A DNA stretch of 64,000 nucleotides from Mycolicibacterium sp. CBMA 226 (GTDB lineage Bacteria > Actinomycetota > Actinomycetes > Mycobacteriales > Mycobacteriaceae), in assembly GCF_009729075.1 (NCBI RefSeq), contig NZ_VTGY01000005.1, forward strand, positions 21,310-85,309. The letters run 5' to 3'. A program made the position numbers and the translations under genes. Shown here piece by piece: positions 1 through 10,439 of this stretch (position 1 is its first letter; every line of letters starts with the position of its first letter). The notes below the pieces were generated by a model, which was not told the origin of the DNA, searched no databases, and saw only the letters and a program-made list of their open reading frames with translations.

Positions 1-2651
1 GCCGAGGTGACCACCGAGCCGGTGCCCACCATCGCACGGATGATGCCGGTGTGCAGCCCGGCGTGGATCTCCTCCTTGATCCGGGAGACCAGCAGCAGGT
101 TGTAGTCCGCGCCCACCGCCAGCAGCACGATGACCGACATCGGTAACACCATCCAGTGCAACGGAATACCCACGATGTGCTGCCAGAGCAGTACCGAGAG
201 ACCGAAGGCCGATGCCAGGCTGAGTACCACCGTGCCGACGATCACGGCCGATGCGACGACCGCACGCGTGAGGACCAACATGATGATGAAGATCAGGATC
301 AGCGCTGCGGCCGCGACGATCATCAGGTCGTAGTCGGCGCCGATCTGCATGTCGTTGTACATCGCTGCGCTGCCGCCGAGGTAGATCGAGGAGCCCTCCA
401 GCGGCGTGCCCTTGATCGCGTCGGCCGCGGCGACCTTGAGCGGTTCGATGCGCGAGGTGCCCTCCTGTGTCAGCGGGTTACCTTGGTGAATGATGGTGAA
501 CCGCACCGCATGTCCGTCGGGCGACATGAACAGCTTGAGACCCCGCTGGAAATCTGCAGTCTCAAAGGCTTCCGGCGGCAGGTAGAACGAGTCGTCGTTC
601 TTGGCCGCGTCGAACGCCTCGCTCATCGCGGTGCCAGTCTTCTGCATCGCGATGGTCTGATCCTGCTGCGCCTTCTGCATCTGGTACTGGTTCAGCAGTA
701 CCTGCTTCTGGTGCTTCATCGACGCGATCTGCTTGGGCATCGTCGCGACCATCTTGGGCATCAGGTCGGCCATGCGCTGCATGTCGGGAACCAGATCCTG
801 GAAGTCATCCGACATCGTGCTGATGCCGTCGATGCTCTCGAAGACCGACCGCATGGACCAGCACACCGGGATGTCGAAGCAGTGTGGCTCCCAGTAGAAG
901 TAGTTGCGCATGGGCCGGAAGAAATCGTCGAAGTCCGACAAGTGATCCCGGGTGTCGGCCATGTCGTTCGACGTCGTCTTCATCTTGTCGGCCATGCGCT
1001 GCGACACCGCTGCCAGATCTTTCTGGACGCTCATCATCTCGGTCATGGCATCGATGCTGTTCTGCAGGTCGTCGGCCTGGGAGAGCAGATTGTCCAGATT
1101 GGTCTGCGTGTAGTCGTTGTTCATGAGCTGCGTGGAGCCGCTCTGTCCCACGGTGTACGGGATCGTCGAGTGCTTGATCGGGTCACCGTCAGGTCGGGTG
1201 ATGGTCTGCACCTGAGCGATGCCGTGCACGTTCTTCAGCGCCTTGGCGATCTTGTCGATCACCAGGAAGTCCGCCGGGTTCCGCAGATCGTGATCGGACT
1301 CGACCATCATCAGATCCGGGTTCATCTTGGCCTGCGAAAAGTGCCGGAACGCGGCGTCATAGCCGACGTTGGCGGGGATGTCCTTCGGCAGGTAGATCCG
1401 GTCGTCGTAGATGGTGTGATAGCCCGGCAGCGCGATCAGACCGACCAGTGCGGCCACCACGGCGCCGACCAGGATGGCGCCGGGCCAGCGCACGGTCGCG
1501 GTGCCGACCCGGTGCCAGCCGGCGGTTCTCGTGTTCTTTCGGGGCTCGAGGACGCGTCGGAAGCGGGTTGCGACCGCGATCACTGCGGGCCCCAGGGTCA
1601 GCGCCATCGCGACTACCATCACCATGCCGATGGCCAGCGGGAAGCCCATGGTCTGGAAGTACGGCAACCGGGTGAAATGCAGGCACAAGGTGGCGCCGGC
1701 AATGGTCAGGCCCGAGGCCAGCACCACGTGCGCGGTGCCGTGAAACATGGTGTAGTAGGCCGATTCTCGGTCTTCTCCGGCCCGTCGCGCTTCCTGATAA
1801 CGCCCGATCAGGAAGATGACGTAATCCGTCGCGGCGGCGATCGCCAGCGTCACCAGCAGGTTGGTGGCGAAGGTCGTCAGCCCAAAAACGTTGTGGTAGC
1901 CCAGGAATGCCACCAGACCGCGCGCCCCGGAGAGTTCGAGCACCACCATCAACAGCACGAGCAAGGTCGCGATGACGGATCGGTAGACCAAGAGCAGCAT
2001 GACCGCGATGACGCCGAAGGTGACCAGTTCGATGAGCTCCATGCTCTTGTCACCGACGGCATTCTGATCGGTGCTGGTCGCCGCGGGACCGGTCACATAG
2101 GCCTTCACCCCTGGCGGAGCGGGGCTTTCGGTGGCGATCTGACGCACGGCGGCGACCGACTCGTTGGCCAGCGTCTCCCCCTGGTCACCGGCGATGTAGA
2201 CCTGAACGTAGGCGGCCTTGCCGTCGCGGCTCTGGGCGCCCTTGGCTGTCAGGGTGTCGCCCCAGAAGTCCTGGACGTGCTGCACGTGGGTGGTATCAGC
2301 GCGCAGGTCACTGACCATCTTGTCGTAGAACGCGTGCGCGTCGGCTCCCAGCGGATTGTCACCCTCGAGCACGATCATCACCGAACTGCTGGTGCTGTAT
2401 TCGTCGAACACCTTGCCGACGCGTTTGGTGGCGATCATCGAAGGCGCGTCGTTCGGGCTCATGGACACCGCGCGCAGCTTGCCGACTTCCTCGAGCTGTG
2501 GGACGACGGTGTTCAGCGCGGCGATGACGCCGATCCAGGCCAGGATGATCAGCACGGCGAATCGGCGGAGGAACCGCGGTATTCCCTTGTGGCCCTTGTC
2601 TTCTACCACCGGGATGGCGTCGGTCTGGGCGTCTGCGGCCGGCGTGCTCAT
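1..2651 (-). CDS. mmpL: MmpL-family RND transporter (C-terminus outside window)
   Basis: Inner-membrane proton-driven exporter of lipids, siderophores or drugs, working with the MmpS protein encoded just before it. The first 883 codons are in the window. A first membrane helix lies near residues 25-45, then a periplasmic domain, a multi-helix core, a second large loop and the second helix set. Both Asp-Tyr pairs expected for the MmpL proton relay are visible ([13 protein letters not shown] and [11 protein letters not shown]). The second loop has the Cys-containing block CFDIPVCW and a Gln/Met/Lys-rich helical stretch typical of the MmpL4/MmpL5 branch. The ATG overlaps the mmpS stop (ATGA), so the two are translationally coupled. 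The substrate cannot be read from sequence. Confidence 0.95.
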   Translation of the reverse strand, partial: MSTPAADAQTDAIPVVEDKGHKGIPRFLRRFAVLIILAWIGVIAALNTVVPQLEEVGKLRAVSMSPNDAPSMIATKRVGKVFDEYSTSSSVMIVLEGDNPLGADAHAFYDKMVSDLRADTTHVQHVQDFWGDTLTAKGAQSRDGKAAYVQVYIAGDQGETLANESVAAVRQIATESPAPPGVKAYVTGPAATSTDQNAVGDKSMELIELVTFGVIAVMLLLVYRSVIATLLVLLMVVLELSGARGLVAFLGYHNVFGLTTFATNLLVTLAIAAATDYVIFLIGRYQEARRAGEDRESAYYTMFHGTAHVVLASGLTIAGATLCLHFTRLPYFQTMGFPLAIGMVMVVAMALTLGPAVIAVATRFRRVLEPRKNTRTAGWHRVGTATVRWPGAILVGAVVAALVGLIALPGYHTIYDDRIYLPKDIPANVGYDAAFRHFSQAKMNPDLMMVESDHDLRNPADFLVIDKIAKALKNVHGIAQVQTITRPDGDPIKHSTIPYTVGQSGSTQLMNNDYTQTNLDNLLSQADDLQNSIDAMTEMMSVQKDLAAVSQRMADKMKTTSNDMADTRDHLSDFDDFFRPMRNYFYWEPHCFDIPVCWSMRSVFESIDGISTMSDDFQDLVPDMQRMADLMPKMVATMPKQIASMKHQKQVLLNQYQMQKAQQDQTIAMQKTGTAMSEAFDAAKNDDSFYLPPEAFETADFQRGLKLFMSPDGHAVRFTIIHQGNPLTQEGTSRIEPLKVAAADAIKGTPLEGSSIYLGGSAAMYNDMQIGADYDLMIVAAAALILIFIIMLVLTRAVVASAVIVGTVVLSLASAFGLSVLLWQHIVGIPLHWMVLPMSVIVLLAVGADYNLLLVSRIKEEIHAGLHTGIIRAMVGTGSVVTS

Positions 2652-3073
2652 GCGGCCTTCACAAAGCAGAAGGTTTCGGCGTTCATACCGGTGGCGGTCC
2701 TCTCTTCTTTGACCACGTCATCGACACTGACCCGGCAGCTGATGCTGTTGCCGTCGCCCTGGGCCAGAATGTTGGGCTGCACGGAGGGCAAGGTGGTCGA
2801 CAGCGTCAACGTCCACGGCAATGTCACCCCTGCGGCACGCTGCGGCTTGCCTTCGAGGTCCATGTAGTTGATGACGGCCGTGCTACCCGTGCCATAGATC
2901 TCGTACTTGACGAATTTGGGGTTGAAGTCCTCGGCGTTGTCCGAGCTCTTCTCGGTGACCACCACGGGATTCGAGCCGAATACCTGACGCACGTTCGACA
3001 CGATTACGACGCCGGCGCCAACCGCCACGATCACCAGCAGCGGTAGCCAGGCCCGCCGGAACACTCTTGTCAT
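2648..3073 (-). CDS. mmpS: MmpS-family membrane-anchored accessory protein
   Basis: Small partner of the MmpL exporter. The 141-residue product has one N-terminal membrane helix ([20 protein letters not shown]) followed by a periplasmic beta domain with the family signatures [11 protein letters not shown] and [10 protein letters not shown], and a late Cys pair ([17 protein letters not shown]). The ATG at 3073 is preferred over an upstream GTG-type extension to 3127 because AAGAAGG lies about 6 bases before it and the length then matches known MmpS proteins. A 5' leader of about 85 bases separates it from a likely -10 (TAGGTT on the minus strand, 3164-3169). Confidence 0.93.
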   Translation of the reverse strand: MTRVFRRAWLPLLVIVAVGAGVVIVSNVRQVFGSNPVVVTEKSSDNAEDFNPKFVKYEIYGTGSTAVINYMDLEGKPQRAAGVTLPWTLTLSTTLPSVQPNILAQGDGNSISCRVSVDDVVKEERTATGMNAETFCFVKAA

Positions 3074-3176
3074 CGCTGCCTTCTTGAGAAGTTTCCGACC
3101 GCGCGGTCGTCGGGCATTCGGGGCCACACCGCCGTTGATGAGCCGCCGTACATCTAGCTAGGTAACCTAATGGAAA

Positions 3177-3199
3177 AAGTGGATAGAGTCCATCCATTT
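3177..3199. promoter_or_regulatory. TetR-type operator in the mmpS-mmpL promoter
   Basis: Inverted repeat AAGTGGAT-N7-ATCCATTT. It has the same arms and the same 7-base spacer as the longer repeat at 4222-4248 beside the TetR gene, with one changed arm base. It sits directly upstream of the probable minus-strand -10 (TAGGTT, 3164-3169), where a bound repressor would cover the -35 region. Binding by the TetR at 4279 is inferred. Confidence 0.7.
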
Positions 3200-3313
3200 A
3201 GGTGTCGTCTTCGTTACAACCTGAGGCGGGCCCACCGCATTCCTGCCGCGCCCAAAAAACTCGACCTGAGCCGGAAAAGCCTTGTTCAGCAGGGAAATTC
3301 AGGCAGAAATCAC

Positions 3314-3781
3314 TCAGCTGTTGGAGGCGAAGTCCCAGACCTGCATGTTGCCGGCCGGGTAGTTCTTGCATATGTCGGTCGCCTTGGCGACCACGCCCTT
3401 GTTGTTGAAGAACACCTTGGCCCAGTTGCCCCAGTGGGTGGCGACCTGTTCGTAGTAGACGTTGGTCGCGGTGTCCTCGGAGTACTGCCGGCGGCCGGCC
3501 GCGTCCAGGGAGAAGAACCAGTGGATGCGGTCCTCTGCCATCTGCTGGATGTCGGCGGGCCGGTTGTTCCGGTCGATCATGTAGCGCTGGTAGTACACCG
3601 GACTGGTGTCACGTACCGCCTGCAGGTACTGCTCGGCATCGCAGGTGGTGGTGATGATCCGGTGCGGGATCGGATAGTCGTCGGTCGCATCAGCGGCGGC
3701 CGGCCCGGCCAGTGGCAGAGAGGTCGCCGCAAGGCCGAGCGCCATGGCGGCCAGTCCGGTGCGGAAGGATCGCTGCGTCAT
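3314..3781 (-). CDS. Small secreted protein, DUF5078-like
   Basis: A 155-residue protein with a clear Sec signal peptide ([22 protein letters not shown]), so it should act outside the membrane. The mature part is rich in aromatic residues ([23 protein letters not shown]) with two Cys residues that could form a disulfide. It resembles mycobacterial DUF5078 proteins, which have no assigned function. The start overlaps the stop of the preceding DUF732 gene (ATGA), so both are made from one message under the operator at 4222-4248. The link to the neighbouring MmpS/MmpL exporter is inferred from the shared operator. Confidence 0.8.
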   Translation of the reverse strand: MTQRSFRTGLAAMALGLAATSLPLAGPAAADATDDYPIPHRIITTTCDAEQYLQAVRDTSPVYYQRYMIDRNNRPADIQQMAEDRIHWFFSLDAAGRRQYSEDTATNVYYEQVATHWGNWAKVFFNNKGVVAKATDICKNYPAGNMQVWDFASNS

Positions 3782-4149
3782 GCGCGGTCTCCTGTTTGTG
3801 ACTGATGCGCGGCGTCTTCGAGTACCGAGCGCTTGTCCGGGCAATAGAAATCTATTGCGGCACCGAGAAACTGCCAGTTCTGCTGGGTGGCGTTCTGCCG
3901 CGACAAGTTGGTGGCGACGAACTTGGCCGACTGGAAGGCGTCGTGGTCGACGTTGTTGCTCAACCGCTGGCACGCGATCTTGCCCAACCAGGCGTTGTAG
4001 TCCTTCGGGCCATAGATCCCGTAGGTGTGCAACTGATTGGCGAAGTCTGTGTCGGGATCGGCGTGCGCGGCGCCCGAATTGGACACTGCCACAACGAGTC
4101 CGATACCGGCGGCGGCCAACGCATGTACGGCCCGGTGATGTCGCGTCAT
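3778..4149 (-). CDS. Secreted DUF732 protein
   Basis: A 123-residue exported protein. The signal peptide ([20 protein letters not shown]) is followed by DPDTDF, the usual start of mature DUF732 proteins, then the family pattern with two Cys residues (IACQRL and DFYCPDK). The ATG at 4149 follows AGAAGGG at about 8 bases. It is the first gene of a two-gene leftward unit with the DUF5078-like gene. The operator at 4222-4248 lies just upstream, overlapping the expected -35 zone. DUF732 proteins are abundant in mycobacteria but their role is unknown. Confidence 0.85.
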   Translation of the reverse strand: MTRHHRAVHALAAAGIGLVVAVSNSGAAHADPDTDFANQLHTYGIYGPKDYNAWLGKIACQRLSNNVDHDAFQSAKFVATNLSRQNATQQNWQFLGAAIDFYCPDKRSVLEDAAHQSQTGDRA

Positions 4150-4221
4150 GCAGCGCGCCCTTCTGTCGCGGACCGCCGCCATCGTCGGCCGATCGCAGTG
4201 TCCGGGTATCAAGCTATTGCG

Positions 4222-4248
4222 GTAAGTGGATGACGTCAATCCACTTAC
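4222..4248. promoter_or_regulatory. 27-bp TetR-type operator between divergent genes
   Basis: Perfect inverted repeat GTAAGTGGAT-N7-ATCCACTTAC, placed between the DUF732/DUF5078 unit (leftward) and the tetR gene (rightward). A shorter copy with the same core and spacing lies in the mmpS-mmpL promoter at 3177-3199. The arrangement fits autorepression plus control of the exporter genes. Confidence 0.75.
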
Positions 4249-4266
4249 TGCAAGAGTGTCTCGGAT

Positions 4267-4272
4267 TACACT
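4267..4272 (+). promoter_or_regulatory. -10 element of a leaderless tetR transcript
   Basis: TACACT, ending 6 bases before the GTG at 4279. That spacing puts the transcription start on the start codon, so the mRNA is probably leaderless. The operator at 4222-4248 covers the -35 side. Confidence 0.55.
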
Positions 4273-4278
4273 GCGTGG

Positions 4279-4938
4279 GTGATGACCCGTCCGACCACAG
4301 ATCGACCGTTGCGCAAGGATGCCGTGCGCAACCGTCAGCGGGTGATCGACGCGGCTCGCGATCTGTTCGCGACGCACGGCCTGAGCGCGACGCTCAACGA
4401 GGTGGCGCACCACGGCGGGATTGGCGTCGGCACGGTATATCGCCGGTTTCCCACGAAAGAAGAGCTGCTCGAGGCAATCTTCGAGAATGCGATCGACGAG
4501 GTCGCTGCCGTGGCCGACACGGCATTGGAATTCGACGACTCCTGGCAGGGCTTCGCCTGGTTTGTGGAACAGATGTGCCAGCAGACCGCCACCGATCGTG
4601 GCTTGCGAGAAATCCTGTACAGCCAGAACGGTTGTGGCAATCGGGTGGACGCGGCACGTACGCGCCTGGTCCCGAAGATCGCGAAACTTGTTGAGCGCGC
4701 CCAGAAAGACGGCCATCTGCGGCCCGGCATCTCCGATAGCGATATGCCGATCCTGGGTCTCTTGGCAGGCACTGTCAGTGAATTCGCCGGGCACGTCGAT
4801 GCCGACCTGTGGCGCCGGTACGTGGCGATCTTCCTCGACGGGCTGCGCGCCCGCGATGGGCAGGGGGCACTGCCGGTCGTGGCCCTCGATGAAGACCAGA
4901 CTGCGATCGTGATGCACTCCTCGCCGCCGACGCCCTGA
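4279..4938 (+). CDS. TetR/AcrR-family repressor, probable local regulator of mmpS-mmpL
   Basis: A 219-residue regulator. The N-terminal HTH is clear (VIDAARDLFATHGLSATLNEVAHHGGIGVGTVYRRFPTKEEL, read in two parts), followed by a helical ligand-binding domain. A GTG start at 4279 is chosen because it lies 6 bases after a TACACT -10 box; the ATG at 4282 is the alternative. It is divergent from the DUF732 gene across a perfect 27-base inverted repeat, and a matching repeat lies in the mmpS promoter, so it probably represses all of these. A TetR next to an mmpS/mmpL pair is known in other mycobacteria. The ligand is unknown. Confidence 0.93.
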   Translation: MMTRPTTDRPLRKDAVRNRQRVIDAARDLFATHGLSATLNEVAHHGGIGVGTVYRRFPTKEELLEAIFENAIDEVAAVADTALEFDDSWQGFAWFVEQMCQQTATDRGLREILYSQNGCGNRVDAARTRLVPKIAKLVERAQKDGHLRPGISDSDMPILGLLAGTVSEFAGHVDADLWRRYVAIFLDGLRARDGQGALPVVALDEDQTAIVMHSSPPTP

Positions 4939-4983
4939 GTCCACGCGTAATAGCGGGCGCGGCGGCAATGCGACGATTGAGCC

Positions 4984-6630
4984 ATGACCGCGACACTCGT
5001 CACGACCAATCTGGCCGGCGGATTTGCCCACCGCACGCTCTTCGAACGGCTCGACGTGACGGTGGCGCCCGGCGATGTGCTCGGCGTGGTCGGCTCCAAC
5101 GGCGCCGGTAAGAGCACGCTGCTGCGGATCCTGGCGGGAGAGCTCGCACCGCTTGAGGGCACGGTCAGCCTCGCGCCGGCCGACGCATTCGTCGGCTGGC
5201 TGCCGCAGGAGCACGAGCGGGTGCCGGGGGAGACCGTCGCCGCGTACGTCGCGCGCCGCACCGGCTGCGCCGCCGCGACCGAGGCGATGAACGCCGCGGC
5301 GGAGGCCCTGGCGGATGCGAACGCGGACGCCGACGACTACTCCGCGGCGCTGGAGCACTGGCTTGCGACCGGCGCGGCTGACCTCGACGAACGACTGCCG
5401 GCAGTGCTGGCTGACCTGGGGCTCGATTCGGATGTGGTGCGGCCGGAGTCGACGCTGATGACGGCGTTGTCGGGTGGCCAGGCCGCGCGGGTGGGCCTGG
5501 CGGCATTGATGCTGTCCCGCTTCGACATCGTTCTGCTCGACGAGCCGACCAACGATCTCGACCTTGACGGACTTGCGCGGTTGGAAGAGATCATCGGAAA
5601 TCTCCGCGGCGGTGTGGTGCTGGTGAGCCATGATCGAGAGTTCCTGGCCCGCACAGTAACCCGCGTCGTCGAACTCGACCTGGCGCAGAACAGGACGACC
5701 GTCTACGGCGGTGGTTACGAGAGCTATCTGGAAGAACGTGAGGTCGCTCGACGGCATCGCCGCGAGCAGTACGACGAGTTCGCCGAGAAGAAAGCCGATC
5801 TCGTGGCGCGCGCACGTACGCAGCGGGAGTGGTCGAGCCAGGGTGTGCGCAACGCCATGCGGAAGGCCCCCGACAACGACAAGAACCGGCGTAGCGCACA
5901 GACCGAGTCGAGCGAGAAACAAGCCCAGAAGGTCCGCCAGATGGAGAGCCGCATCGCCAGGCTCGAAGAAGTCGAGGAGCCCCGCAAGGAATGGACGCTC
6001 CAATTCACCATCGGTGCCGCGCCGCGCTCGAGTTCGGTTGTCGCGACGCTCGACAATGCCGTTGTGCGGCACGGTGATTTCGTGCTGGGACCCGTGTCCC
6101 TGCAGGTCGACGCCGGCGAGCGCATCGGAATCACCGGTCCCAATGGCGCGGGGAAATCGACCCTGCTACGCCTGCTTCTGGGTCGACAGCTGCCCGATGA
6201 GGGCCGCGCGAGTCTGGGCGCGAATGTCGCCATTGGCGAAATCGACCAGGCGCGTGCCGATTTCACCGGGACCAGCCGGCTCGTCGATCGCTTCGAGCAG
6301 TACGTGCCGTCATGGACGACCGCGGATGTCCGCACGCTGCTCGCGAAGTTCGGATTGCGCGCCGACCATGTGGAACGCACGGTCGACGAGTTGTCGCCCG
6401 GCGAGCGGACCCGCGCGGGTCTGGCTCTGCTGCAGGCCCGTGGCACGAACGTCTTGGTGCTCGACGAGCCGACGAACCACCTCGATCTGGCCGCCATCGA
6501 ACAACTCGAGCAGGCGCTCGAGTCCTACGACGGGGCACTGCTGCTGGTGACCCATGATCGCCGGATGCTGCAGAACGTGCGGTTGGACCGGTCGTGGCTG
6601 GTGCGCGACGGGCGTGTAGAGGAGCTGTAA
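4984..6630 (+). CDS. ABC-F family ATPase (ribosome-associated, no membrane domain)
   Basis: A 548-residue protein with two ABC ATPase domains in one chain and no membrane segments, as in ABC-F translation and antibiotic-protection factors. Domain 1 has Walker A GSNGAGKST, signature LSGGQAARVGLA and Walker B IVLLDEPTNDLD. Domain 2 has GPNGAGKST, a variant signature LSPGERTRAGLA and VLVLDEPTNHLD. A charged linker (residues about 250-330) corresponds to the interdomain arm that reaches the ribosomal E/P site. It resembles the Rv1473-type mycobacterial ABC-F proteins. Whether it gives macrolide or lincosamide protection cannot be told from sequence. Confidence 0.92.
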   Translation: MTATLVTTNLAGGFAHRTLFERLDVTVAPGDVLGVVGSNGAGKSTLLRILAGELAPLEGTVSLAPADAFVGWLPQEHERVPGETVAAYVARRTGCAAATEAMNAAAEALADANADADDYSAALEHWLATGAADLDERLPAVLADLGLDSDVVRPESTLMTALSGGQAARVGLAALMLSRFDIVLLDEPTNDLDLDGLARLEEIIGNLRGGVVLVSHDREFLARTVTRVVELDLAQNRTTVYGGGYESYLEEREVARRHRREQYDEFAEKKADLVARARTQREWSSQGVRNAMRKAPDNDKNRRSAQTESSEKQAQKVRQMESRIARLEEVEEPRKEWTLQFTIGAAPRSSSVVATLDNAVVRHGDFVLGPVSLQVDAGERIGITGPNGAGKSTLLRLLLGRQLPDEGRASLGANVAIGEIDQARADFTGTSRLVDRFEQYVPSWTTADVRTLLAKFGLRADHVERTVDELSPGERTRAGLALLQARGTNVLVLDEPTNHLDLAAIEQLEQALESYDGALLLVTHDRRMLQNVRLDRSWLVRDGRVEEL

Positions 6631-6675
6631 CCGCGAGGATGCGATGCGGCGCACTCCATCGGCTCTATCAGATGG

Positions 6676-7710
<1,035 letters not shown>

Positions 7711-7756
7711 CTAGGCCCGGCCGAGGGGATCTGGGAGTGACGCCCGTTCCAGGTAC

Positions 7757-7771
7757 TGGGAGTTCCTCCCA
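7757..7771. promoter_or_regulatory. Inverted repeat between aldo/keto reductase and XRE regulator
   Basis: TGGGAG-TTC-CTCCCA. The first half is part of CTGGGAGT, which also occurs at 7731-7738, exactly 25 bases earlier. Repeated half-sites in a divergent promoter suggest the binding site of the XRE regulator encoded at 7802. Confidence 0.45.
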
Positions 7772-7789
7772 CCCGGCTCCGGGTGCCTC

Positions 7790-7795
7790 TACCGT
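7790..7795 (+). promoter_or_regulatory. -10 element, leaderless XRE gene
   Basis: TACCGT, ending 6 bases before the ATG at 7802. No Shine-Dalgarno sequence precedes the ATG, so a leaderless transcript is likely. Confidence 0.45.
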
Positions 7796-7801
7796 GGGCT
7801 G

Positions 7802-8695
7802 ATGGGCGCAGTGGATCTAAGCCGCGAGATTCGGGAGTTCTTGAGTTCGCGGCGCGCGCGCATCACACCCGAGCAAGCGGGGCTGCCCGCATACGGCGGA
7901 AACCGCCGGGTCAAGGGCCTGCGCCGTGAGGAGGTCGCGTTGCTGGCCGGAGTGTCGGTGGACTATTACGTGCGGATGGAGCGCGGTAACCTGTCCGGCG
8001 CTTCGGAGCACGTGCTCGACGCCCTCGCCTCGGCGCTCAAACTCGATGAGGCCGAACGTGACCACCTGTTCGCGCTGGCCCGTGAGTCCGGCAGTCGCGG
8101 CACCCGTCGCAAACCGAAAGTGCCGGTGACCATTCGGCCGGCGTTGCAGCAGGTCCTCGATGCGATCGGGGACGCTCCGGCATGGATTCGCAATGGCCGC
8201 TCTGACGTGCTCGCGATGAACCAGCTCGCCCGCGCGCTCTACGCCCCGGTGTTGGCCGACCCGCGGCGGCCGGTGAACACCACCCGATTCGTCTACTTGA
8301 ATCCTGAAGCGGCGGAGGAGTTTTTCGTCGACTACGACCAGATCGCCCGCGACGCCGCCGCGTTGTTGCGGCTGGAGGTCGGCCGCAATCCACACGACCC
8401 GGAACTGATCACGTTGATCGGTGAATTATCAACGCACAGTGAGCTGTTTCGGCAGCGGTGGGCCTCCCAAGATGTGCGGTTCCACCGGTACGGGCAGAAA
8501 CGCCTGCGGCACCCTGCGGTCGGGCAACTCGACCTGGATTTCGAATCACTCGAGCTCCCGGCCGAGCCGGGGCTGCAGCTGAACATCTACACCGCGCCGG
8601 CGAATACCCCTGCCGCCGACGGTCTCCGTCTGCTGGCCTCCTGGGCCGCCAGTCAGGACGACCTTCGCACCGAACAGGCCAACGCCGGCAGTTGA
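7802..8695 (+). CDS. XRE-family regulator with MmyB-like ligand domain
   Basis: A 297-residue transcription regulator. The N-terminal HTH (residues about 10-85) carries the typical actinobacterial block RRVKGLRREEVALLAGVS and VDYYVRMERG. The C-terminal region (about 105-280) matches the MmyB-type PAS-like ligand-binding domain found in many actinobacterial XRE proteins. Start ATG at 7802 is supported by the TACCGT box 6 bases upstream. The divergent aldo/keto reductase is the probable target. Confidence 0.93.
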   Translation: MGAVDLSREIREFLSSRRARITPEQAGLPAYGGNRRVKGLRREEVALLAGVSVDYYVRMERGNLSGASEHVLDALASALKLDEAERDHLFALARESGSRGTRRKPKVPVTIRPALQQVLDAIGDAPAWIRNGRSDVLAMNQLARALYAPVLADPRRPVNTTRFVYLNPEAAEEFFVDYDQIARDAAALLRLEVGRNPHDPELITLIGELSTHSELFRQRWASQDVRFHRYGQKRLRHPAVGQLDLDFESLELPAEPGLQLNIYTAPANTPAADGLRLLASWAASQDDLRTEQANAGS

Positions 8696-8718
8696 TGTCC
8701 CGCGGGCTCTGAGCTGGT

Positions 8719-9140
8719 TCAGCCCGGCGGCCCGTCGCGGATGACCCCGAGAACGGTGTCGAGGGCCAGGTCATGCGGGTGCTCGAAATCCGTTGTCCAC
8801 CAGGTCGCTCCGGCCGCGGCATACGGCGAGATGTCCGTGCCGTGCAGCAGGGGGATTGCGACATCGTATGGCGCGGCGGCGTTTTCACGCATTGAGGCTA
8901 TTGAGTCGACGGCTTCGGCAAGCTGGTCGGGATGTTCGAGGTTGACGGTGAAGAACCCGTGATGCCGGGCGGCTCGGCTCAGGGGCCGGGTGTTCCGGGG
9001 TAGCCGGCGATCCAGCTGGGAATGCTCTGTTGATACGGCCGTGGGAGGAAGCTGACATCATCGATGCGGTAGTGCTCGCCACGATGCGGGAGCCACACAG
9101 CGGATTTCACGGCTGGGTGTGCGCCGTCGTCGGGAGTCAT
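8719..9140 (-). pseudogene. Remnant of an LLM-class flavin-dependent oxidoreductase
   Basis: Only the C-terminal third of a luciferase-like (TIM-barrel, FMN or F420) oxidoreductase remains. One frame reads AVWLPHRGEHYRID ... IPSWIAGYPG and stops at 8979. The continuing homology (TRPLSRAARHHGFFTVNLEH ... GATWWTTDFE ... RDGPPG) runs in another minus-strand frame to a stop at 8719. The switch at about 8993-8998 is what loss of one base in the Pro-Gly-Asn codons would give. The first ~150 residues of the family are absent; the PucR gene lies where they would be. So the gene is dead by truncation whether or not the frameshift is real. Confidence 0.8.
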
Positions 9141-9157
9141 GTCACGCACGCCTCTGC

Positions 9158-10354
9158 TCAACTTTCGATCCCCAGCGCCACCGTGAGTTCGAGGATGGTC
9201 CGCGGATCGGTGAGTCGCTCGCCGTAAAGCTCTCTCAGCTGGGTCATCCGGTAGCGCACCGTTTGCGCGTGGACGACGAGGTCCGCGGCCACGGCGTCCC
9301 GCCGACCTTGATGCAGAAGCCAAGACCGCAGCGTTTCGGTAAGTGCCGCAGCCGTATTGGGGCGCAAGTCGGCCATTGGCGCAAGCACCCGCCGGCGCAG
9401 ATCGTCGGAGGCTTCGCGGTCGGCGCCGATGACCAGTTCGACGAGATGTTCGTCGGTGTCGAGCACGTCGACGTCGTTGCCCACCATGATGTCTCGCGCT
9501 TGGAGCGCTCTGCGGTAGGACGACCGTACTTGCGTCCACGGCCGGGCGGGTCCCACCCACGCCCGTCGTCCGGCCAACGCTTGTAGCAGCCGGCGACGGT
9601 GTGGTCCGTCCATGTCGGGAACGAGTAGCGCCGTGAGTGCCTCGGTGGGATCGACGCCGGGAAGGTCTTGGTTCAGCTGCAGAGTGGAGGGTCCGAAATT
9701 GACTGCGATGCCATGTATCTGCGACGCGGGCAGCAGCACCGCGGTCAGTGACGTCGGCGGTGCCCAATCAGCATGCTCGGCGCTGGCCTCGAGGATCTCT
9801 GTCGGCTCGCCTGCGAGCAGGCTATGGCCGAGGCGCTCCAGGTAACGCTCTCGGACGCGGCCGGTGGTCGCCAGTTCATCGGCGTGGCCGGTCACACTCG
9901 ATGCCGAGAGTTCATCGATGAACGCGAACACCAGCTCGGCGAACCGCGCCATCGTCTCGGCGGTCAGCCCCGCGTTCACGGCAGTCGACGCCAGCTCACG
10001 CCAGGCGACCCTGGCCCCGACGCGGTAAGCCGCCAGCAGTGCGTCGATGGTGCGGCCGCTGCGCGCCTCCCCGCGGCCCAGTTCGTAGGCGCCGTCCAGG
10101 GCGGGTGCCAGCTGCGTTCCGACATCTGCATCTTCCGCGCGGGTGGCCAGCCGCAAGAACCCGCCGAGCGCCATCTGTACCGCCGTCTCGATGTTCTGAC
10201 CCATCGGTCCGCTGAAGGCGTCGGTGTAGCTCGGCACCTCCACCGTGACGGCGGCAACAGTGCGTTCGGCCGTACGCGGTAGCACTGAGTGAAGTGCCGA
10301 GGTGACGTCCTCGCCGAGCTCCAAACCGGTGTACCTCGGCGCAGGATCTGGCAT
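9158..10354 (-). CDS. PucR/CdaR-type transcriptional regulator
   Basis: About 398 residues. The C-terminal PucR HTH is clear (ETLRSWLLHQG ... VVHAQTVRYRMTQLRELYG), preceded by a GGDEF-like/sensor region typical of CdaR proteins. The ATG at 10354 follows AGGAAC at 6 bases; upstream in-frame starts lack a ribosome site. It is divergent from the ferredoxin reductase and desaturase genes across about 85 bases containing AT-rich sequence, so it probably controls membrane or storage lipid unsaturation. The signal is unknown. Confidence 0.88.
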   Translation of the reverse strand: MPDPAPRYTGLELGEDVTSALHSVLPRTAERTVAAVTVEVPSYTDAFSGPMGQNIETAVQMALGGFLRLATRAEDADVGTQLAPALDGAYELGRGEARSGRTIDALLAAYRVGARVAWRELASTAVNAGLTAETMARFAELVFAFIDELSASSVTGHADELATTGRVRERYLERLGHSLLAGEPTEILEASAEHADWAPPTSLTAVLLPASQIHGIAVNFGPSTLQLNQDLPGVDPTEALTALLVPDMDGPHRRRLLQALAGRRAWVGPARPWTQVRSSYRRALQARDIMVGNDVDVLDTDEHLVELVIGADREASDDLRRRVLAPMADLRPNTAAALTETLRSWLLHQGRRDAVAADLVVHAQTVRYRMTQLRELYGERLTDPRTILELTVALGIES

Positions 10355-10439
10355 TTCTGTTCCTATCGAACAATTACTAGGTGGTAGTTCACCTATTCTG
10401 GTCAAGAATTTACCCCGATTGACCACCAATCATTGAGAT

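Noticed and set aside
156..2867. A 903-codon open frame on the plus strand
   Set aside because: It lies wholly antisense to mmpL and mmpS, is His/Arg/Asp-rich without any domain, and arises from the high third-position GC of the real genes.
3778..6072. A 764-codon open minus-strand frame reaching into the ABC-F gene
   Set aside because: Only its last 123 codons (from 4149) are the DUF732 gene; the rest is antisense to tetR and the ABC-F gene.
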